A stretch of 64,000 nt of DNA, taken from the NCBI GenBank assembly GCA_002104985.1, contig MCGO01000084.1:1-64000 (forward strand). The letters are read 5' to 3'. Of the stretch, positions 56,912 to 64,000 are shown in pieces (positions within the stretch are counted from its first letter, which is position 1; each line of letters opens with the position of its first letter). Origin of the DNA: Rhizoclosmatium globosum (taxonomy: Eukaryota > Chytridiomycota > Chytridiomycetes > Chytridiales > Chytriomycetaceae). The translations under genes and the position numbers were made by a program. Below the pieces are notes generated by a model, which worked only from the letters and a program-made list of their open reading frames with translations, had not been told where the DNA came from and ran no database searches.

Positions 56912-58596
56912 ATGCTATTCACAAGCAAAGCTTACGCAGTACTTGTTGTGCTCATAGGCGTTATGACAGACACAGGTACCTCCTCTATTGCAACTCCAGT
57001 TCGCGCGACTAATTATACCAGTTATTTACAGCGTCGTTATACCAGGTACTAAATAAGTGACATTTTAAGTTACTCAATATACCTTTCAAAAGTTGTCCCT
57101 TCCATCCTCAAAGATATTGATGCGCCGAAAGAGTTTACAGGGATATTACTTGTAAGCACCCAACATATATGCAACATTACATAACGTCAAAATCCAACAG
57201 ACAGTATACGGCATCGGAATGGTATTTGGATCGACATTCTTCGGCCTCGTATGCAGCAAATTCCATCTCCGCAAGAAATGGATGATATTCCTGTCAGTTA
57301 TCGCGTTGACAGGTGCAACAGCCTTATTCGCAGTCGGACAGTCTCTGTTTGCGCTTGGATTTGCCCGGTTTCTTCAAGGTTTCGCGTCGAACGGTGTCTG
57401 GGTGCTTGGAATGTCAATTGTTGCGGATTTTTATAGAGATGATAATGAGAATCTTGGGTCTGCGATGGCGATTATTATGGGCGGGTATAGTCTTGGACAG
57501 GTGAGTGTTCCCTAGGGTTGTGGCATGCGTTTAACTATTCTGATGAAGGTTATTGGACCTCCAGCTGGAGGACAATTATACAAAATATCGCGTATGGCGC
57601 CGTTTATACTATGTGCGGCCCTGCTTCTCATCGACATCATTTTCCTTTCAATGCTCATTGAAGTCATACCCTCCGCATTCCCCGACGACGATGAAAGCGA
57701 ACTCGGAAAATACATTGACGCTGATGCCCCAACCACCACTAAATTTGGAAACACCACTCTGGGCGTGTTACCCACAAAAACCACTGCTATGAAAGAACTT
57801 GAATTGTCTCCTGTCCAATTTGAACCTTTGACACCAACAACACCCTCACGACCAATGTTGAGAAGAACCACAGGTAAAAGCTTTGCTTCAAATGCAACAA
57901 ACTTGAAAGTGAAAGACTTGATTAAATTCAAGCGCCTTTGGACTGTATTGTTTCTTAATATGAGTAAGGGAAGACTTTATTTTTTGTTCCACATTCTAAA
58001 TTAATATTTTAGTTCTGAGTATTGTACAGAACGGCATCGAACCAACTCTCCCATACCATTTAGACCATTTATATGGCATGGACGCTGAAACAGTTGGCCT
58101 CGTTTGGATTTCGCTCATGCTTCCCCTAGTCTTCGGCGGCTTTATTGGAGGCTATATGTTCGACAAAGCCGGAATGCGTAGAACGTTCCTCATCAGTTTC
58201 TCTTTGTGTTCCATCTCGCTCTTTATTCTTGCGATTCCAGGTCCAGTACGGTTGGAATACACGTGCACGACTCTTGGGTTAATGGGCTTCTCTCTTGGAA
58301 TGGCTGTTGTCCCTATTTCTCCTGCGATCGTTGCCGCTGTTCCTCATAAATACGTTACTATGGCGTATTCGTTGATGACAATTGTTTGGGCACTGGGGAT
58401 CTGCGTCGGTCCAGTGATCGCATCTTATATTTATGATAAGCTTGGGTGGACATGGCAGTTCATTATATTCGGCATAATGTGCTGTGCGTCGATGCTTTAT
58501 AGCGCGCTTATTGGATACAAGGCACTCTCCAGTAGTATCCTTTCGAGTTTTGTGACGACGTCAATGATGCGATCATCTATGATGCCGACAACTTGA
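56912..58596 (+). CDS. MFS transporter (vesicular amine transporter / multidrug type)
   Basis: Major facilitator of the 12-TM VMAT/DHA type. TM1 (SKAYAVLVVLIGVMTDT) is followed by short exons giving VVIPVVPSILKDIDAPKEFT, then TM2-TM6 with YGIGMVFGSTFFGLVCSKFH, the G-S/D-R-like loop (LRKKW), ARFLQGFASNGVWVLGM and the motif-C-like GGYSLGQVIGPPAGGQL. A long acidic/Thr-rich cytosolic loop (57.65-57.94 kb) precedes TM7-TM12 (GGFIGGYMFDKAGMRRT, WALGICVGPVIASY). Four or more short introns; the first junction appears one base out of phase. Substrate unknown; proton antiport of drugs or amines is the family role. Convergent with RNase H1. Confidence 0.85.
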
Positions 58597-58656
58597 ATAG
58601 AAACTTGAGTATGATTATACGCGAATAAAGAAATTGTGGTATTTGCTATTTATTCC

Positions 58657-59944
58657 TTAATGCCTCCTTGCTCCTTCTACGGCAAGTTGATCAGCTTGAT
58701 CATTACCCCACATTCCAGCATGTGCTTTAATATATTCCTGTGAACAAAGTAAGTACCTTGCAGTAAACAAAAGCAAAACTCACAATATCAACATTCTTGA
58801 CACCATCTCGATTCCGTGCATTCATTTCCACCACCAATTCCTCCCACAAATCTTTGTTCACGACAGGATCTCCTTTTGCGTTTTTCCAATTGTTCCGGAG
58901 CCAGTTTGATATCCATTCCGTGATTCCTTTACGGACATAGGTAGAGTCAGTCTTGATCGTGATGGCTGCGTTTGGTGGACATGCACGTAGAGCGCGTATT
59001 ACCGCCTGCAGATAAAGTTAAAAAAATTTTGATCGTGAAAGAGACTGTAAAGAGCTACTTCTTTGCGTTAATTCCCAATTCCATCTTTCCAACTTTCCAA
59101 CTTCTTTGGGTTCTTTCTTCGTTATCCATCTATCGCTTCTATGCTCTTTTACTACAGACACAGCTCCAAAATCCGGTCTCGCCTGACCCCGTTCAACAAG
59201 CCCGACCTGTTTTCGAGCGTCCTTCAAGTATACATTTTCACCCTATCTGTTCTCGCGATTCGCCGCACATACCAAGAGCTCAGCCCGATTGTTAGTCTGA
59301 ACAGGACCCGGCAAAGGCTCACTGATATTCCGTGGATCCCCATCCCCAAAAAACACGCCGATTCCACCTCTCGCGTGTCGTTGACCGTTTCCAGAACATG
59401 CGCCGTCAGTGTATACTGTAATTCTTTGAGTGATTCCTTTGATTTGTGGTTGCTCTGAGTCTGAGTTGTTTGATGGGGTAGTTGCAGTTACGGGTTTGAG
59501 AGAGTCGATTGAGAGGAGACGGGTTGATGAATGTGTGTTTGTTGAAGGTTTAATTGACACTGAAGCAGACGTGGATGTGCGCTGTTTCTTTTGTTGTTGC
59601 GTTGAATCCTCGGCCCTTCGTTTCACACCGACCACACTTTCAGCAGCAAAAGAAGTTCCCTTGTTCGCATCCAAGTTCGCTGCCATCGACGCCACGACGG
59701 ATTCGCTGATTCTCTTTCCAGTTTTCGACGGTTGTTTCAAGAACTCTGCCGCTTCAGTGACACTTTTGAAGCTTTTGAATTCGGATTGGGGAAACTTGTC
59801 GACTTGTTGTTTGCAGAGATCCCTTTTTTGAGATTGTGATTGGTTCAGGTGGGTTGGAGTTGGTTGAAATCGACTGGAAACACTCTCAAACCATTGCGAA
59901 TACAGTCCCGGGTTGCGCCCTACTCGCACTGCGTAGACAGTCAT
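58657..59944 (-). CDS. Ribonuclease H1
   Basis: Degrades the RNA of RNA-DNA hybrids. The N-terminal hybrid-binding domain is YAVRVGRNPGLYSQW...FKSFKSVTEAAEFL, followed by a basic linker with a candidate nuclear signal (KRRAEDSTQQQKKQR). The catalytic domain has ITVYTDGACSGNG (Asp), NNRAELLAVIRAL (Glu), IKTDSTYVRKGITEW (Asp) and EYIKAHAGMWGNDQADQLAV (His, Asp). The intron within the catalytic domain (59006-59272) is 267 nt, far longer than neighbours; a second one lies near 58735-58785. Frames are clean. Total about 320 residues. Confidence 0.93.
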
Positions 59945-60118
59945 TCCAAGTACTCGGCGAAGAAGGTGGCGGAGAATGTTTGTGGTTTTGGTGGGATCCT
60001 TTTAGTGTCCAGTCAAAAACAAAACAAACAATTCACATTCCATCCACCAAAATGAACTCTTGTTTTATTCAAACCCCTCGCAAATACGCATACCTCCAGT
60101 CATCAACAAAATCCCTCA

Positions 60119-62668
60119 TCACCACTTATCCGTATTCCAAAGCCTCTCCTTCACCAACGAGATCCACCTCCTCCGACACCTCTCCCCTCGAAACTTGATC
60201 GCATACGGTCCACCATAACTCTTCCGCCCACTCGGAAGCCGTCGAACAAACCACTCCCCGTTCTCATCTTTCATTCGGTCCTGCGGCATCGAGTTGTACG
60301 ATCGACCTGCGAATACTACAACCTCCAGTTTCTGATTTAATCGGGCAGACACGATTTCCCATGGAATTAGGTGTGAGAACATGGTGTAAAAGTCGGAGAA
60401 GGCGTTGGTTCGTTTCGTTGTGAGTCCGCCAACGGATACAGCGTCGTCGCCGGGTTGGATAGTATCTAGTGGCGATACAGTGGGTATTGAATCAGATACA
60501 GTCCCACTGACAGATGATACGTCCTGGATTCCCTTCATATAGATTCCTGCACGGACAAACGCGTAATCAATCCGTAAATTCAAATTCTTTTCTGCGAGTT
60601 GAAGCAACTCTCGTGCTGAGACTTGTCCTTCAGGTAACTTTTCATAGGGTGCTTGTGAATCTGGAGGAGGATCAAGCGGTTTCACCTTCTTTGACAGACA
60701 AACATTCTCAAGCAGTGCAGACGGAACAAGTTGAGGCACTGGTAATTCAGAATGATCTAAACGAAGCTTGGAACCCGCCTTGGTCTTGACTACAGCCTCG
60801 TCAAGAACTTGTGTCACAACATCCATAAGATACCGATCTGCAGTTGAATTCCAAAAAGAATATCTTGCAGCAGCCAAACTAGAAATATTCCGTGACGGAA
60901 ATTTGAACCGATGCGACAGCTTAGACCACTTCAAAAGACAATCAGATCCCCACCTACAAACCAAAAAAACAAACCCCACAAACCTCAGGTTTCAAGCCTC
61001 GCCCCAACATATCCAAATACTCTTCCAACTCCACAAGTCTTTCTTCCGGAAACACAGACTCTTTCTTATTCCGCCAAATCTGAAACGCACGCGTCTCAAC
61101 ATTCCTCGGATCTCGACTCAACTTCCCCCCAATCGTTGCCCAAATACCCGTCGAAAACCCATCAGACGCAATCACATCATACAAATCACGACCCCCATTC
61201 CCCTGCTTCTTATAAACCCGTAAATCAAACCCTCCACAACACTCTTTAACAGTCGCAACAATCAAATCATCCTCCTCCTTCGAAAACGCGCCCGTCTTGA
61301 ACTTTGTAGCTCGGAGTTCAAGGCTCCGTTCAAATAACTGTCGCGGCCGGATCCCGTCTCCAAACTCTTGAGCAAGTTTGACCCACCGGTTGCGAATCCC
61401 TTTTGTTTCGGTGTTGAACGACTGGATGCGTGCGTCTTGTTCAGGTGTCCAGACGCGGTTTGATGTGAGTGCGTGGTGCCGGACTCGGAGGTGCGCGGTT
61501 CCGTAACAGGTGAGGAGGGGGTGGTGGATGCGGTGGTACCGAATTCGACCGGGTCCTTTGATTTTCACGTGTTTTTTTTTTTTTAATTGTGAAGAATTTA
61601 AGGTGGGTAAGGGATTTGGAAATAAAAGTTACCTTGCTTCGCACACTCTTCGAGTAATGCTCGGTCTTCTTCTATTCCCCATCCAAATCCTGTTGAGGAG
61701 GCAGTTCCAACAGACTTGACAAGTGGATCTGCAACTGTTGTCCATCGGTAATACAATTGCATGGGTGTGAACATGGAAAACTCTTTTGTTTCCGCCAAGT
61801 CAGTCCATGGACGCGACGACTTTCCCCATAATTTTGATACTTTCTCCGTCAAGAGTGCGTCTAATTCGGGTGTCCACTTTTTGGATGGAGGTGGATCGTT
61901 CTTTGTTGCTGTATTTTGTTTGATGAGGATGTGTGCTAATTGTGTGGAATGCATAAAAGGTCGTTCCATTTCCGTTTCTATGCTCACTCCGTTCGCTCTA
62001 TCTCTCTCCTGTATTCCTTCAATTCGCTTCGCCAAAGTTCGTTCGCTGCGCTCTCATTTTGTTTGGTTACTCGCTTCACTCTCTATTCCTCCCTTTTCGC
62101 CAAGTTTCCAGGCACCCAATAAATAATTACCATGGTTCACGGCAGTCCAATACTGATTGAGCAGAAACTCCGTCCTCCAACCACTCAACAAAGGATCTGA
62201 AGCAACGAGAGTCCACTTGAACCCAAACGCCTCGACGGCCTCCACAAGGGCCTTTGAATGCACATGTGACCAATCCTGGATGCCCTTGAATACTTTCTTT
62301 TCTGGTACTTCCTTAACCGAGCCCGAAGCAGTGTTCTTGTTGAAGTTGTTGTCAAAGCTCTTCAGAAGCCCAAGCGACTTCAGCCGCGCAACCACGGACG
62401 TCTTTTGCCTGTGACTCAGCACATTCATCGCCAATACTTTCGCGTCTTTCTTTGTCGATGCTTTCTGAACTGCCTCAGAAAGAAGCGCGTCTTCGCGAAA
62501 CGAAAAGCGCTGTCGATGCCCAACGACGACTGACGACGACTTTGATGACACCGATGACGTTGAAGACCCCATCGGAAGCGGCGGAAGCGGAAGATCGCGT
62601 GGTCGGGGCGAGGCGCGGCCAGCTCCACCTTGGACGAGTTGGCGGAGTGAAGTCATTGGTTGGTTCAA
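60119..62668 (-). CDS. Myb/SANT-repeat-like nuclear protein
   Basis: Four or so exons (62668-62131, 61935 down to about 61640, about 61568-60980, about 60950-60119). Repeated tryptophan-spaced helical units resemble SANT/Myb repeats: FSFREDALLSEAV, QDWSHVHSKALVEAVEAFGF, KKWTPELDALLTEKVSKLWG, RVWTPEQDARIQSFN...WVKLAQEF and FSKEEDDLIVATVKE. The C-terminal region has GGPYAIKFRGERCRRRWISL, like a final Myb helix. Probably DNA-binding; paralogues cannot be told apart by eye. Intron 1 (61936-62130, 195 nt) is unusually long and contains a repeat shared with the neighbouring HMG gene. Confidence 0.75.
62020..62115 (-). repeat. Introner-like repeat, copy in the SANT/Myb-like gene intron
   Basis: About 96 bp inside intron 1, read on the gene's own strand: GTGCCTGGAAACTTGGCGAAAA at its head, then TGAAGCGAGTAA, AAAATGAGAGCGCAGCG and TTTGGCGAAGCGAA. 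It aligns along its length, with small gaps, with 63818-63912 on the plus strand. Confidence 0.8.
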
Positions 62669-63062
62669 GTGGTGTCCGAAGTGGAAGTCAAAAACAAAGA
62701 ATGAAAGTAGAGAAGAGAAGAGTCAAGAAGTGAATATAAAAAGAGGAAAAGAGAGACGATGGAAACATCATTGGTGGGTATGGTCGTCAACTGAAAACAA
62801 CTAACTGGTACTCTTTCAAGTTCGTTAAACTGATCTGATCGTGTTAGTTCTTTCTTTCCTTGTCGGAATTCATGTGTTATTTATTGTATTTGAATGGGCA
62901 CGAAGAGACACGCGCAACCACCTGAACCACAGCTTTTTAGTGTCCCCTCTCGAGTCCGTAAAAAGCGATTCCTAGGGGGTTTCAAGGGTCCTTATGACTT
63001 TTTTCCTTTTTTCCTTTGGAGCCCTGACAAAATCACTTTCCAAAAACAGAGCACCGAATCCA
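62669..63062. promoter_or_regulatory. Divergent intergenic region, SANT/Myb-like / HMG-box
   Basis: 394 bp between two divergent start codons, purine-rich near the SANT gene. No ORF or RNA gene seen. Confidence 0.5.
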
Positions 63063-64000
63063 ATGTCGTCTCCCGCCAAACGACCAGCAGCCGATCAGAC
63101 TTCCGCCGAAGTCGAAGTTCCAAAGCAAAAGCGTCAGAGAACAAAAAAGGCGGTTCCAGTCGACGCTGCTGCTGATCTGCTCACTTTGTCTGCCTCTCAG
63201 GTTCAGAAGGTTTGTCCGATTAAGAGAACTTGTTTTTGGAGATAACCAACTAACCCACACAACCCACCCCTTCTTCTTTTACTCTCTCCTAAAACCCTAT
63301 ATTAGCTCCACGATGCCTTTGCCCTCATCTCAGAGACATTTGCATCCCTTCTCCCCCACCAATCCACTTCCACCTCTACCACCACCACCACCACCTCTGC
63401 AACCACCTCAAAGAAAACTCCAATCCACACCGACTCTGCCACCCACACCGACGCCGAAGACGAAACCTCTTCATCCACTTCAAAGAAACCAAAGAAGCAG
63501 AAACGTGAAAAGAGAGACCCGGCTCTCCCAAAACAGCCTCGTACCTCGTTCCAACTCTTTATGGATGAGAAATCTGAGGAGTATAAGAGTGCTGGCACTG
63601 CTATGCAGTTTAAGGAGATTATGAGAGAGTGTGGTGCGCTTTGGAAGGAAATGTCTGAAGTTCAGAAGAAGGTTCGTTGAGAAGCGAGCTGTTTTTTGAG
63701 TGCACCCGAAGCGAGCTCTTTCTGAGCGAAGCGAAGAATAGAGCGAGCGGCAGTACGCGAACGACTGAAAAAACTTGACTGACGTCGAGGAACGAGACGG
63801 AAGGAAGGTTTTTGAAGGAGCGTGGAAACTGGGCGAAAATGGACGAAGAGCGAGCGAAGCGAGCAAGGAAAGAAAATGTGAGCGAAGCGAACGACTTTTT
63901 GCGAAGCAAACTGCGTAGTGAGGCATCGAGCAGAGCTCGATACCTTCAGGCGACCTTTTGGAACTGTGAGTGCAGCGAACAAGCTTTTGCGAAGCAAAGT
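63063..64000 (+). CDS. HMG-box protein, 5' part, runs off the right edge
   Basis: HMGB/Nhp6-like chromatin protein. Exon 1 (from ATG 63063) encodes MSSPAKRPAADQTSAEVEVP and a basic stretch. After an intron (donor GTTTGT near 63210, acceptor ATATTAG near 63305), exon 2 reads LHDAFALISETFASLLPHQS, a Thr/Ser-rich linker, KKPKKQKREKRDPALPK and then the box PRTSFQLFMDEKSEEYKSAG...FKEIMRECGALWKEMSEVQKK. It ends at a donor GTTCGT (about 63672). The rest of the box lies beyond the window. The last 330 bases are intron, full of GCGAAGCGA-type sequence. Confidence 0.88.
63818..63912 (+). repeat. Introner-like repeat, copy in the HMG-box gene intron
   Basis: About 95 bp inside the incomplete last intron, on the gene's own strand: GAGCGTGGAAACTGGGCGAAAA at its head, then CGAAGCGAGCAA, AAAATGTGAGCGAAGCG and TTTTTGCGAAGCAAA. 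Counterpart of 62020-62115 (minus). Confidence 0.8.

Noticed and set aside
63480..63997. Minus-strand frames rich in SLRSHF/LARFARSS strings at the right edge
   Set aside because: They read through the HMG gene exon and its GCGAAGCGA-rich intron in antisense; the repetitive peptide comes from the repeat itself.

Overview
The window comes from a compact, intron-rich fungal nuclear genome. Most introns are about 40-70 nt with GT/AG ends, and one carries a perfect TGCTAAC branch site. Several features are fungal: the mitoribosomal protein mL60, a WOPR (Gti1/Pac2) regulator, a Zn2Cys6 transcription factor and a Ppo-type fatty-acid dioxygenase. A CFAP410 (C21orf2) ciliary gene and an EMAP-like (EML) HELP-WD40 gene point to a flagellated (zoosporic) fungus, most likely a chytrid. 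That placement is inference.

Layout. 1-5.7 kb: left-edge fragment of VPS25, tRNA-His, tRNA-Phe, an ER Hsp70 co-chaperone (Lhs1/HYOU1-like, ending HDEL) and mL60. 5.7-11 kb: a 3-hydroxyisobutyrate-dehydrogenase-like gene, the 25-codon ribosomal protein eL41, and three tandem paralogues of a small Pro/Ala/Val-rich protein. 11-13 kb: kanadaptin (FHA + dsRBD). 13.4-18.9 kb: a tyrosine-recombinase (DIRS/Ngaro/PAT-like) retrotransposon with split direct repeats. 19.3-34.8 kb: host genes (EML-like with a very long Ser/His/Lys-rich region, CFAP410, GPATCH11, DENND6, a coiled-coil protein, WOPR regulator). 34.8-48.8 kb: one ABCC (MRP-type) transporter gene interrupted by three separate insertions. These are a 6.1-kb KDZ DNA transposon (98-bp perfect TIRs, 8-bp target duplication), a 2.7-kb IS5/Harbinger-like DDE transposon (3-bp duplication) and a 0.4-kb LTR-like element (5-bp duplication). 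48.9-59.9 kb: glucosidase II beta subunit (HDEL), a Zn2Cys6 factor, a haem dioxygenase, a 1.6-kb TTA-flanked non-autonomous transposon sitting in a broken minus-strand gene, an MFS transporter and RNase H1. 60.1-64 kb: a SANT/Myb-like protein and the start of an HMG-box gene; introns of these two genes carry the same ~96-bp sequence in the sense orientation.

Host genes often sit head-to-head with 50-70 bp between starts (HYOU1-like/mL60, CFAP410/GPATCH11, GTB1/Zn2Cys6), implying shared promoters. Several conserved genes (HYOU1-like, EML-like, the CFAP410 tail, GPATCH11) contain many single-base frame breaks although homology continues in another frame, while the transposon ORFs and other genes of similar length are clean. 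Either local consensus errors or decay could explain this. The most interesting points are the triple insertion into one transporter gene, the uncharacterised second gene of the KDZ element, the intact YR retroelement and the introner-like repeat shared by two introns.
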